Origin: UBA695 sp042691655
GTDB taxonomy: Bacteria > Verrucomicrobiota > Verrucomicrobiia > Chthoniobacterales > Chthoniobacteraceae
Direction: 5' to 3'
Length of the DNA stretch: 64,000 bases
Assembly: GCA_042691655.1 (NCBI GenBank)
Contig: CP170506.1
Location: 992,001 to 1,056,000, forward strand
Shown: in pieces, positions 1 to 9,545 of the stretch
Layout of the letters: every line of letters begins with the position of its first letter
Position numbering within the stretch: position 1 is the first letter of the stretch
Program-made: the position numbers and the translations under genes
The notes under the pieces: generated by a model
The model's input: the letters and a program-made list of their open reading frames with translations, nothing else
Databases searched by the model: none
Told to the model about the DNA's origin: nothing

Positions 1-2
1 CA

Positions 3-872
3 CTGGCCGGTCATCCCGCGAATCCGGACGACCTTGGCCCTCTGCGGTATTTCCAAATTCCTGGCCAGGATATTGTATGGCGTCAGATCCTTCCCAATAA
101 CCCAAACGCCATCGAGGGAGCCCCATCGACCATGGCCAAAGCGGCGGCTTCCGCAGCCTTCCACCACCACCGGTCGCGCAACCTCAACGAGTTCGCCGGA
201 GCCTACGGAGACGACCTCACCTTTGATGAACTGCAATGGCTTTCCTCTTGGGTCTTGATTCGGGGATGCAACCTGCTCGTTCCCCATGCATTTTTCTACT
301 CGATCCGTGGGCCGCGCAAAGCGGAACGTCCGCCAGATGTGGGACCCAATAGTGCCTGGTGGGCCGACTATCGTTCCTGGCGCGAACTACAAAAGCAAAA
401 GCGGCACAAACCGCTGCGCCAGCTTGCGACGGAAATGGGAGGCGCGTTGACCTGCCTTGCCCCTTGCATGTTGATGAGCCCACTCTCAATTGCCCAATAC
501 CTCCCTGCCGAACTGGAGCTATTCGACCTCGTGATTTTCGATGAGGCTTCCCAGATTGCTCCATGGGATGCCATCGGTTCCATCGCCAGAGGTAAACATG
601 TGGTGATTGCAGGAGATCCGAGGCAAATGCCTCCGACCAGTTTCTTCAATAGGGCGGCAGCGGCGGCTGAGGACGATGACGAAGAGGACATGGAAGGCAT
701 TCTTGACGAATGCCTTGCCGCCGGAATCATGAGCCATAGCCTGAGTTGGCATTACCGAAGCCGCCACGAGAGCCTGATTGCGTTCTCCAATGTTCGTTAC
801 TACGAAAACGGATTGATAACTTTCCTCCCCATGCACACCTGTCCTCGGAATGTTTCTCTGTTTTTGAAATAG
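3..872 (+). pseudogene. Chimeric reading frame: glycoside-hydrolase fragment joined to helicase fragment
   Basis: One reading frame, open from base 3 and running in from outside the window, carries two unrelated protein pieces. Up to about base 372 it reads like the middle of a large glycoside hydrolase (segments 'LGPLRYFQIPGQDIVW', 'LIRGCNLLVPHAFFYS', 'RPPDVGPNSAWW'); the family is not certain. From about base 375 it reads as part of a UPF1/DUF4011-type superfamily 1 helicase: 'QKQKRHKPLRQL', a Walker B 'DEAS', 'GDPRQMPPTSFF' and 'LSWHYRSRHESLIAFSN'. The helicase match ends near base 818, where the frame shifts, and the stop is at 870-872. An in-frame ATG lies at 132. Neither half is complete, so this is most likely a dead recombination product. 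Seen: one open frame with two family signatures. Inferred: non-functional. Confidence 0.6.
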
Positions 873-905
873 CGGAAAGCGTGTTGAGACAGGGACTTGC
901 GCGAT

Positions 906-1070
906 TCCGAATCCTATCAGTTACCGGACTTTCATTTACGGAAAATCGTTCTCTGGTTAACAGCTGCCCCGCCATTGGGATATCTCCGTTTTTCTCGTAG
1001 ATATTAGTTTCGAATCCTTTATGGACCCCATTTATAGCGGTTCGAAACTCCCGGTTACTGGTTAACACCC
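906..1070 (+). repeat. Two related ~60-bp units upstream of transposase copy 1
   Basis: Two similar units lie about 100 bp apart. Each starts with a TTCGAATCC/TTCCGAATCC-like block (about 908 and 1010) and ends with a GGTTAACA-containing block (about 955 and 1060). The first also has TTACGGAAA at 936-944. Very similar paired units occur upstream of transposase copy 2 (39838-39990), so they probably belong to the left end of that element, for example as transposase-binding sites. The rest of 873-1249 holds no gene I recognise. Confidence 0.4.
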
Positions 1071-1249
1071 CTGTCTTGGACCGGGTATTGCGGCTTCTCT
1101 TCCTGCGGAAGTTGCCAGCCAGGATTTGTGCCCCCTGCAAAAACTTTGTGCCACCCCGGGTTTCCCTCTGTAATTTCCGTTTTTTCGAGGGTTGAGATTT
1201 GCATATCAAAAATTGCCCGGAGTGACCATGCTTTTTGCCTCTTTTCCCG

Positions 1250-2323
1250 ATGTCCAAAGTCCGCCAGCACCCCCTCCTTGTTTTCCTTGTCCAAATGACG
1301 CAATCCATCCTGCTCCGCGAGATTGCCTATCTCAAAGCCGAGAACACCATTCTTCGATCCCGATGCCCGAAACAGATCCAGACCACCCCCGCCGAACGCT
1401 CCCTGCTGGTTCGCCTGGGAATTCCGCTGGGCAACGCGATCCAGGAGATGCTCTCACTCGTCCATTACAAGACGTTTCTGCGATGGGTGCGCGAGGAGAA
1501 GTATGGGTTGACCGGTGCGAAGAAACAGCCCCGGCCTCCAGGACGCCCGTCCATCCCGCAGAACGTGGAGTAAATCATCCTGCGGATGGCGAAAGAAACC
1601 GGCTGGGGATATGGCCGCATCCAAGGGGAACTCAAGAAACTCGGGATTACCGTCGCCGCCAACACGATCAAAAAGATCATGATCAAGAACGGTTTTCACC
1701 CGAGCCCGAATCGCGCCAAGGGCGATTGGGACCGCTTCATCAAACGCCATATTGACACGTTATGGGCGTGCGATGTTTTCACCAAGGATGTCTGGACCGG
1801 CTTCGGAAAAGTCACTTACTACGTCCTCTTCTTCATCCATGTCGGCACGCGAAGGGTCCGCATCTGCTCCCCAACCGGCCAGCCGAACGGACCATGGGTT
1901 GAGCAGCAGGCGCGAAATCTCGTGATGGAACTGGCCGAACGGGGCGAGAAAGCCTCCTATCTGATCAAAGACGGTGACACCAAGTTCACCGCGAAATTCG
2001 ACGAGATTTTCAAGAGTGAAGGGATCAAAGTGAAGCAGCTGCCTTACCGTTCGCCCAACCTGAACGCGTTCGCCGAACGCTTTGTTCAAAGTGTAAAAAA
2101 CGAGTGCGTGGGGCAATTCATCGTGTTTGGGGAGCGCCATTTGGAATTTTTGATTCGGGAATACGAGCGTTATTACAACACCCTTCGTCCGCACCAGGGA
2201 ATCGGGAACAAAACGGTTGCGATTGCGTCGCCCCCAACCGAGGTGCCTCTCGACCCCCGCGATATCGAGTGCGATTTACGGTTGGGCGGGCTGCTCCGGC
2301 ATTACCACCGGAGGGCGGCGTAA
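1250..2323 (+). pseudogene. DDE integrase-core transposase, copy 1, with in-frame stop
   Basis: Transposase of the retroviral-integrase (rve) fold, related to IS3/IS481-type enzymes. The ATG at 1250 opens an N-terminal part with the segment 'LLREIAYLKAEN'. A TAA at 1571-1573 then interrupts the frame, and the same frame continues to 2323. The catalytic core keeps its acidic residues: Asp in 'LWACDVF', Asp in 'KDGDTKF' and Glu in 'NAFAERF'. Copy 2 at 40224-41297 reads straight through this position but has a different stop, so the stop here arose independently: 12 bases present in copy 2 are replaced by TAA. An ATG at 1586 could restart the catalytic part alone. The exact IS family is uncertain. 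Probably inactive unless read-through occurs. Confidence 0.75.
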
Positions 2324-2411
2324 ACGGGATTGCAGGACCAACTTGGCCGATACACTTTAAAGATCGGAATTGGCTTTGCGTTTTTGCCCACAGTGGATCA
2401 CATCAGCCAAT

Positions 2412-3464
<1,053 letters not shown>

Positions 3465-3476
3465 GGGAAAGACGAA

Positions 3477-4436
3477 TTAGGAATGGAGTTGTTGGCCTTC
3501 GCGGAAACCGGCCGCGTAAGCCTCGAAAACGAGTTTGATTTGGTCTCGCACTCGGCGGAAACAGTCCATAATCTGCTCTTCCGTGCCTGTGGCGTGGGCA
3601 GGGTCGTCGAATCCCCAGTGGTGGCGGTTGACCTGACCGGGAAACATCGGGCACGCCTGGTCGGCATTGCCGCAGACGGTGATGACCGTCGTGACATCCC
3701 GGTTCAAGAACTCGTTCATGTGCTTTGAGGTGTGCGCCGAGATGTCGATTCCGATCTCCTTGAGCACCGCGATGGCTTTGGGATGAACGTAACCAGCGGG
3801 GTTGGACCCTGCGCTGTGGACTTCCATCAAATCCCCGGCTGCCTGGCGGAGGATGCCTTCGGCAAGGTGGCTGCGGCAGGAATTCCCGGTGCAGAGGATA
3901 AGGACGTTTGGTTTTGTGGGTTTCATTTGCGAGGTTGTTTCTTGAATTTTTTCCTTTTCGCCGATTTCCGCCGTCATCTGCTGCAACCGGAGCCGGTCGA
4001 GATTGTCGAAGGATAGAGAGCAGAAAAGCTCGATGCGCCGCTGGATCTGCATGGCCACTTTGACGAAATAACGGAAGGTGGCTGCGTCGTCGCCCTCAAA
4101 CGCAGCCGGGTCGGGCGAACTCCAGTGTGCGGTGATTGGTTGACCGGGAAAGATCGGACAGGCTTCCTTCGCGCTGTCGCAAAGGGTGATTACGAAATCG
4201 AAGATCGTTCCCGCCTGAATGAACTCGTCCAACGATTTGCTGCGGGCGTCGGCTGGGTCGATACGATAAGTCTCCTTCAAAACGCGGAGCGCCGTCGGAT
4301 GCACCTTGCCGGTTGGTTTGGACCCGGCGCTGAAGACTTGAAATCTCCCGTTGGAAATCCGCTGAATGAGTTTTTCCGCAATAATACTGCGCGCCGAATT
4401 TCCGGTGCAGAGAAAAAGAATCTTGTAGGGTGTCAT
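3477..4436 (-). CDS. arsC: Tandem double-domain arsenate reductase (two LMW-PTPase-type ArsC domains)
   Basis: Reduces arsenate to arsenite in the cytosol. The 319-residue protein contains two complete low-molecular-weight-phosphatase-type ArsC domains, whereas the usual enzyme is one domain of about 130-140 residues. Domain 1 (about 1-140) has the P-loop 'CTGNSARS' with Cys10 and a Cys86/Cys93 pair in 'LCDSAKEACP'. Domain 2 (about 175-310) has 'CTGNSCRS' with Cys182 and Cys255/Cys262 in 'VCGNADQACP'. So both halves keep the three redox cysteines of the thioredoxin-coupled type. The start ATG overlaps the arsA stop (ATGA), and ACR3 follows 12 bp downstream. The linker around 140-172 is charged. 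Both domains look catalytic, so this seems to be a true fusion and not a decayed duplicate. Confidence 0.93.
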   Translation of the reverse strand: MTPYKILFLCTGNSARSIIAEKLIQRISNGRFQVFSAGSKPTGKVHPTALRVLKETYRIDPADARSKSLDEFIQAGTIFDFVITLCDSAKEACPIFPGQPITAHWSSPDPAAFEGDDAATFRYFVKVAMQIQRRIELFCSLSFDNLDRLRLQQMTAEIGEKEKIQETTSQMKPTKPNVLILCTGNSCRSHLAEGILRQAAGDLMEVHSAGSNPAGYVHPKAIAVLKEIGIDISAHTSKHMNEFLNRDVTTVITVCGNADQACPMFPGQVNRHHWGFDDPAHATGTEEQIMDCFRRVRDQIKLVFEAYAAGFREGQQLHS

Positions 4437-6262
4437 AATGGGTTAGGCTGGTTCCGGCTGGTTGTTTGAAGGAGTTGTTGCAATTTTTCCGGGCCGACAG
4501 GTTCTTCCGGCACCCAGGGAACAATCACAGTGCGAGAGGCCAGCTTCCCGGTGACCTCGCGGAGGTAGGGCAATTCGTTCAACCCGCGACTGACTAGGAT
4601 CGGATCGCTCAAATCGGCGCGCGCGAAGCTCTGGTTGATAATCCAGGCGAACGGCTCGATATGCGCCCGGCGCAAGTCTTCTTGCAGGGTGGCTGCTTCG
4701 TGGACTGGGGTGGCTTCCGGCAGCGTGACGACGAGCACGCGGGTGAATGACGGGTCGCGCAGACGAGGAAGAAGTTCTCGAACCTCTTCTGGCAGGTCGC
4801 TGGTCGTCCGCGCCACTTCGCGGTGATATGCCTCCGTGGCGTCGAGCAATAGGATCGTGTGGCCAGTGGGCGCGGTGTCCAATACCACGAAACGATCTTC
4901 ACCTTTGGCTACGATTCGGGCAAAGGCACGGAATACGGCGATCTCCTCTGTGCAGGGTGAAAGTAAATCTTCTTCCAACAAAGCGCGCCCCTGAGCGTCG
5001 AGATTCGCGCCTGTGGTGGACATCACCTGTTCGACGTATTGACGAGTTTCCACTTGCGGATCAATACGGCTAACCTCCAATCCTTCAATCTTCCCTGCCG
5101 CCGCAGCGACGTGGGCTGCCGGGTCGGTCGTACTCAGATGGACCTTGAACCCGCGCCGCGCCAATTCGGTAGCGATGGCTGCCGCGAGAGTCGTCTTACC
5201 AACGCCTCCCTTGCCCATGGTCATGATGACGCCGCGCCCGGCTTGCGCCAGGTCATCCACCAGCGCCGTCAGAGATTCCATGGGCGGCAGGTCGAGGCTC
5301 GCTTTGGTATCCACAAGCGGCTCGGGTTCACTGCTAAATGCCAGTGTTCTCAGAGCTTCCAGACCCAGGATGTTGTGCGCGCGAAGCGGCACTTCAACAC
5401 GCGGCAATCGGCTCAAAAACTCCGCCTTCCCTTGCATTGCCTGGGTTCCGCGACGCTCCAAAGCCACGGCGACCGGATCAGAATTGATCGCCTTAAAGAG
5501 CCCGTTCAGAATCAATCGCTGGTTGCGCACACCCACGGCTGCCAACTCATCGCTGGTGCGTTCGGCCTCGTCCAACGCGGCTTTCTGCGGTCGGCTGACC
5601 AACACTAGCGTCGTTCGTGTTCCATCCGCCAGGGCGGCGACGGACTGCTCGTAGATGACGCGCTGCTTTTCAAGCCCAGCCAAAGGCCCTAGGCAGGAGG
5701 TGCCGGAGGTATTGGTATCGAGAAATCCCGTCCAAGCCTGAGGCAGCGTGAGCAAGCGCAGGGTGTGCCCTGTGGGTGCTGTGTCGAAAATGACATGGTC
5801 GTAGCCCGCTGTGGCCTCGGGTTGGCCGAGCAATCGGGAGAATTCATCGAATGCGGCGATCTCCGTGGTACAGGCTCCCGACAACTGTTCCTCCATGCTT
5901 TGGATAACCGCAGCAGGCAGTTTGCCACGGTAGGGCCCCACCAGTTTCTCGCGGTAGGCGTGGGCGGCGGCTTCCGGGTCGATGTTCAATGCAAAGAGAT
6001 TCGGAACGCCGGGGATTGCTGTGTGAGTGGCATCTAGTCGTTGGCCCAGAACCTCGTCGAGATTGGATGCAGGGTCGGTGCTTAGGAGTAATACGCGAAG
6101 GCCCCGGCCAGCCAAGGCAACTGCGGATGCGCAAGCCAGAGACGTTTTTCCGACTCCACCCTTGCCCGTGAAAAACAGGAAGCGCGAAGGTTTGTCCAAA
6201 AACGAGCTAAAGGAATCAGCAGGTTTCAGGCGTGATTCGGTGATGGTGGATTGAATAGCCAT
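4433..6262 (-). CDS. arsA: ArsA arsenite-stimulated ATPase (two nucleotide-binding halves)
   Basis: Soluble ATPase that energises arsenite export and accepts As(III) from ArsD. The 609-residue length fits the duplicated ArsA family. Two deviant Walker A motifs 'GKGGVGKT' are at residues 33-40 and 350-357. Each half also has the 'DTAPTGHT' signature (first at 160-167), the segment through which ATP hydrolysis is signalled to the metal site. Cys residues in 'SGACTTEIA' and 'LSPCTEEIA' occupy the positions of the arsenite-binding cysteines. It lies 89 bp after the arsD-AhpD gene and overlaps the arsC start by four bases. The start ATG at 6262 gives 'MAIQSTITESRL'. Secure call. Confidence 0.95.
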   Translation of the reverse strand: MAIQSTITESRLKPADSFSSFLDKPSRFLFFTGKGGVGKTSLACASAVALAGRGLRVLLLSTDPASNLDEVLGQRLDATHTAIPGVPNLFALNIDPEAAAHAYREKLVGPYRGKLPAAVIQSMEEQLSGACTTEIAAFDEFSRLLGQPEATAGYDHVIFDTAPTGHTLRLLTLPQAWTGFLDTNTSGTSCLGPLAGLEKQRVIYEQSVAALADGTRTTLVLVSRPQKAALDEAERTSDELAAVGVRNQRLILNGLFKAINSDPVAVALERRGTQAMQGKAEFLSRLPRVEVPLRAHNILGLEALRTLAFSSEPEPLVDTKASLDLPPMESLTALVDDLAQAGRGVIMTMGKGGVGKTTLAAAIATELARRGFKVHLSTTDPAAHVAAAAGKIEGLEVSRIDPQVETRQYVEQVMSTTGANLDAQGRALLEEDLLSPCTEEIAVFRAFARIVAKGEDRFVVLDTAPTGHTILLLDATEAYHREVARTTSDLPEEVRELLPRLRDPSFTRVLVVTLPEATPVHEAATLQEDLRRAHIEPFAWIINQSFARADLSDPILVSRGLNELPYLREVTGKLASRTVIVPWVPEEPVGPEKLQQLLQTTSRNQPNPL

Positions 6263-6351
6263 AAATTTGTACGTTATCGAAGCTCTGGTGATTACGCAGC
6301 CGAGGCGGTTATAGCAGCACCCTCGTCTTTGCCTATCGCTTCAGTTTGCCT

Positions 6352-6969
6352 TTAGCCACAGCACTTGCCGCTTGGTTTGTCCTGCCCTGATTTACTGCCA
6401 CAACATGGATCGGAAGCTGCTGCGGGATTGCTGAGATTGCTCCGTACCAGTTTGTCAGCAAGTCTGAGAATGGACTGGTGCGGAGAGTCCTTTACGCTGG
6501 CGGCAGTCCTTACGGCGTTCGCCATGTCTGCCTTGGAAACGCCCAAGCGCAGGGCTTGCGTGTAGTGATACTTAAAACAAGGCTCGCAGTTCGCCGCGAT
6601 GGCAGCCCCGATGGCAACCAACTCCGCAATTGCGGGAGAAAACAGCGTTGTCTCGCCGGAACTCAAACCGACGGCTATTGCCAACTGAGTGCGGTCTGGA
6701 TATTCACCGCTGGCGATTACTTTTTCATCGACCATGATCAGAGGCAGAACGGATTCACCTTTTTCTGCCAGAGCCTTGTTGACGTATTGGGTTTCCACAA
6801 ACGCCGCAGGATTTTGGGATAGATTGAACCGTGCAACTTGCACGCCTTTCAATTCCAACCATTTCAGATCAGCAGCGAACTGGACGAGCTTTGGGTCAAC
6901 GCTGGGGCCGCAAATACCCGTTGAACAGCACATTGGAGGATCGAATATTTCGAGTTTAGGAGTATTCAT
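6352..6969 (-). CDS. ArsD arsenic chaperone fused to an AhpD-like (CMD) domain
   Basis: 205 residues with two domains. Residues 1-100 are ArsD, the metallochaperone that hands As(III) to ArsA, with the vicinal pair Cys14-Cys15 and Cys20 in 'MCCSTGIC'. Residues about 108-180 are a carboxymuconolactone-decarboxylase/AhpD-like helical domain with 'CEPCFKYHYTQAL': Cys128, Cys131 and His135, the CxxC...H arrangement of AhpD peroxidase-reductases. The tail is Cys-rich ('DPCCGSK', 'GKCCG'). Free-standing ArsD is about 110-120 residues, so this is a fusion. Inference: the AhpD-like CxxC may reduce or exchange thiols on ArsD-bound arsenic. It lies between ccdA (21 bp) and arsA (89 bp). Confidence 0.88.
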   Translation of the reverse strand: MNTPKLEIFDPPMCCSTGICGPSVDPKLVQFAADLKWLELKGVQVARFNLSQNPAAFVETQYVNKALAEKGESVLPLIMVDEKVIASGEYPDRTQLAIAVGLSSGETTLFSPAIAELVAIGAAIAANCEPCFKYHYTQALRLGVSKADMANAVRTAASVKDSPHQSILRLADKLVRSNLSNPAAASDPCCGSKSGQDKPSGKCCG

Positions 6970-6990
6970 AAAATTGTTTGTTGAGGTTCG

Positions 6991-7692
6991 CTAAAAGGTC
7001 GCCAACAAATAAAAGCCTGCGCAGACAAGTAAAACCCCCGCGACATTTCTGATGGCTGCTTCCGCCTTCTGCGCTTTTATGGAAGCCTTACCCCATGAAA
7101 CGCCAAATAGGATAGCGCTAAGCGGAAGGCTGAAGCCGATTGCAAAAGCTGCCATCAGAGCCATGCCCCACAGGATGTGGCCTTCCAGAACCGCTGCGCC
7201 CAACACGATAAAGATGCCAGGGTTGCATGGTAGCGAAGATGCGGCCACTCCACCCCCTATCAATGCACCAACCACCACCGTAGATAACAAGCCATGGTTG
7301 GCTGTCCTGTTTTCTGTCTTTCGAACGAATTGCGGCAGCTTTAATGGCAGCATTTTAAGAGCCGCCAACCCCAAAACGACGGCGATCAAACCGGCAAAAA
7401 GCTTCCAGTATCTACCAAGCATTGCCTGAGCGGTCTGCCCTACGAACCCAGCGACAAACCCCAGAACGATCAGGGCGAGCGTTGTGCCAATCATGAACGA
7501 AATCGCAGACGGCAATGCCGTTTTCCGGTTGGTATCCTCTCGTGTGCCCGAGTATGCCACCAGCATCCCCATGGCGGGCAAGGTGCAACAAGCGCTGCCC
7601 ACGGCACTCACCAAACCCAACAGAAAGGCTAGCGGTAAAGCCATCAGTCCCATGCTGGCCGACTGGAGTGTGTCAGTAATTGATTGAAGCAT
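6991..7692 (-). CDS. CcdA/DsbD-type thiol-redox membrane protein
   Basis: Polytopic inner-membrane protein of the cytochrome c biogenesis CcdA/DsbD transmembrane family, which carries electrons from cytosolic thioredoxin across the membrane. About six hydrophobic helices are visible. Candidate redox cysteines are Cys27 and Cys28 in 'GSACCTLPAMG' and a Cys in 'ASSLPCNPGIF'; the first site is a vicinal pair and not the isolated Cys of classical CcdA. The start is placed at ATG 7692 ('MLQSITDT'); an upstream in-frame start at 7728 would add 12 residues that overlap the neighbouring gene. It sits 11 bp after the arsD-membrane-thioredoxin-like gene, and such neighbours suggest (inference) that it supplies reducing power to that protein. 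Confidence 0.82.
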   Translation of the reverse strand: MLQSITDTLQSASMGLMALPLAFLLGLVSAVGSACCTLPAMGMLVAYSGTREDTNRKTALPSAISFMIGTTLALIVLGFVAGFVGQTAQAMLGRYWKLFAGLIAVVLGLAALKMLPLKLPQFVRKTENRTANHGLLSTVVVGALIGGGVAASSLPCNPGIFIVLGAAVLEGHILWGMALMAAFAIGFSLPLSAILFGVSWGKASIKAQKAEAAIRNVAGVLLVCAGFYLLATF

Positions 7693-7703
7693 AGTGATTG
7701 TTC

Positions 7704-8669
7704 CTATTTGCAGCCTGAAGGGGCGCACCCGCCTGATCCACAGCCGCCGGATCTGGAAGCCGCGACATAACCCTGCAACAGTTTCTCCTCTGTGATGTCA
7801 CCAGTGATCGCACTCATCCCGCGCCCTTTAACCATGGCCAGCACGCCAGGAATAGACATCTGGGCTGCAATCTTGTCGTAATCAGGAGAGCCCGCCTTCA
7901 TCGTGAAAAGCCCACACTTTAGACCCTGCCCCTCGATTTTATCGACGGCGCTCCTTATTACGCGAGCGGGAGGGTTTCCAGAGGTTCCTTCTTTTGAAGG
8001 CAGGAATATAAACACGGCATCGGTTTTTGCCGCCAAAAGGTTCAGTTCGGAAAATGCGCCTATCCTTGTTCCTACGGTCGATTCCGGCGCGGCTGCTTTC
8101 TCGACGGGAGTAGCAACGGGCTGCAATGCGACAGGTGTCGCAAACGTCGCCTCTGCCGGTTTGGGAGATGCTTCGTTGTTCTTTGCGATGGCTCGAACCA
8201 CCAACGCACCAGCGGCTAGGAGCACAATAATTCCAATCACCATGCGCGCCTTTCCAGACGGCTTCGACGAGTGGCATCCACATTCAGCACCGCATGTCGA
8301 AGCTGATGGCGTCTGCAGCTCCGCCTCTTTACCACCACAACAGCCCGAACTTGGCGGCACCTCAACGTCCGTCCAAGCGGCCAGCTCAGCGCGCTCCGGG
8401 TAACGAGCCGATGCGACAATGCGGCCATCTATAAGCAGCAAAGGTAGCGCCTGTTCATTCTTCTCGGACAGAGCGGATTTAACCAACTCATTTTCTACAA
8501 AAGCCGTGGGGGTTTGAGCCAGATTGAAGCGGCGAACTTCGACTCCTTGGTCTTGTAACCATTTCAAATCGGCGGCGAACTGGACCAGCTTCGGGTCCAC
8601 GCCAGGACCGCAGACTCCCGTGGAACAGCACATGGCTGGGTCGTATACTTCGAGCTTATGATTATTCAT
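7704..8669 (-). CDS. ArsD domain fused to a membrane anchor and a thioredoxin-like Cys-tailed domain
   Basis: 321 residues. The N-terminal about 100 residues are ArsD-like with Cys14, Cys15 and Cys20 in 'MCCSTGVC'. A Cys-rich linker follows ('SSGCCGGKE', 'CGAECGCHSS', residues 108-135), then one hydrophobic segment (about 142-162). A C-terminal domain (about 200-305) resembles a thioredoxin-like fold but has no CxxC; it ends in a Gly/Cys-rich tail. The C-terminal half is clearly related to the separate protein at 10196-10741 ('GDITE.KL.QGYVAASR' is shared). Topology inference: ArsD in the cytosol, C-terminal domain outside. The gene lies between arsM (22 bp) and ccdA (11 bp). Function beyond ArsD is not known. 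Confidence 0.8.
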   Translation of the reverse strand: MNNHKLEVYDPAMCCSTGVCGPGVDPKLVQFAADLKWLQDQGVEVRRFNLAQTPTAFVENELVKSALSEKNEQALPLLLIDGRIVASARYPERAELAAWTDVEVPPSSGCCGGKEAELQTPSASTCGAECGCHSSKPSGKARMVIGIIVLLAAGALVVRAIAKNNEASPKPAEATFATPVALQPVATPVEKAAAPESTVGTRIGAFSELNLLAAKTDAVFIFLPSKEGTSGNPPARVIRSAVDKIEGQGLKCGLFTMKAGSPDYDKIAAQMSIPGVLAMVKGRGMSAITGDITEEKLLQGYVAASRSGGCGSGGCAPSGCK

Positions 8670-8691
8670 AGGGTGGTTTGGCTGGAAGATT

Positions 8692-9540
8692 TTAAGCCTT
8701 CTTGCGCGCAGTTACTTCGAGGCTGGTGATGTATTCCGATGGTTTTGCACTGGAGGTCAGAGCCAAGTTGGCTATGACTTTTTTATAAAGCGGGTCCTGC
8801 CAATCTGCCATTCTGTCGATGTAATCAGACTTTGGCGTCAGCTTGATGTCGCTAAAACCTGCGTCTTTGACCATGCGTTCGGTATCGGAAATCAGGGCTG
8901 CTCCGGCTACGCAACCAACCAAAGCTTCCACCATTTCAAGAACTGCAGATGGCAATGGTTTGAAAAGGGCTAAATCGGAAACCGCAACCCGTCCGCCGGG
9001 TTTGAGCACTCTCATCATTTCACGCCAGACCTGCGGTTTATCGGGTGAGAGATTGATGACGCAGTTGGAAATAATGACATCCACCGTAGAGTCAGCCAAC
9101 GGAAGGTGCTCGATTTCACCCAAGCGGAATTCGACATTATCGAGACCCGTGCGCTCCCTGTATGTAGCGATGTTCCGCCGCGCTTTGGCAAGCATATCTG
9201 GCGTCATATCAACCCCGATGGCTCGTCCCGATGCACCCACTTTGGGCCCAGCGATAAAAATGTCAAAACCACCGCCGCTGCCGAGGTCGAGAACAACTTC
9301 ACCCGGCTTTAGTGCGGCCAAAGCGTTCGGGTTCCCGCAGGAAAGCCCCATATTAGCTCCCTCAGGCAAAGCCGTAAGCTCCTCCTCCGAATATCCGACT
9401 TCGCTGGCCAACTTTCCCGCCACATCCGGCGATGAACCACAGCAACTGGGCTTTGAGCCACAGCATGATCCGCCTTGTTTTGCGATCTGGCTATAGCCCG
9501 AGCGCACCTGTTCTCTCACGGTATTTGAATCCATTTTCAT
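8692..9540 (-). CDS. arsM: ArsM arsenite S-adenosylmethionine methyltransferase
   Basis: Cytosolic SAM-dependent methyltransferase that converts As(III) to methylated, often volatile, arsenicals. At 282 residues it fits the bacterial family. It has the SAM-binding glycine motif 'LDLGSGGGFDIF', the N-terminal Cys-rich stretch 'GSCCGSKPSCCGSS', 'MGLSCGNPNAL' with the family's conserved Cys, 'IISNCVINLSPDK' and 'EALVGCVAGA'. The Cys residues in these last three segments match the As(III)-coordinating positions of ArsM. The start ATG at 9540 (MKMDSN) is preceded by an AGGAC Shine-Dalgarno-like stretch. It starts 5 bp after the arsR stop, so it is the first effector gene of the operon. Confidence 0.95.
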   Translation of the reverse strand: MKMDSNTVREQVRSGYSQIAKQGGSCCGSKPSCCGSSPDVAGKLASEVGYSEEELTALPEGANMGLSCGNPNALAALKPGEVVLDLGSGGGFDIFIAGPKVGASGRAIGVDMTPDMLAKARRNIATYRERTGLDNVEFRLGEIEHLPLADSTVDVIISNCVINLSPDKPQVWREMMRVLKPGGRVAVSDLALFKPLPSAVLEMVEALVGCVAGAALISDTERMVKDAGFSDIKLTPKSDYIDRMADWQDPLYKKVIANLALTSSAKPSEYITSLEVTARKKA

Positions 9541-9545
9541 TCGTC

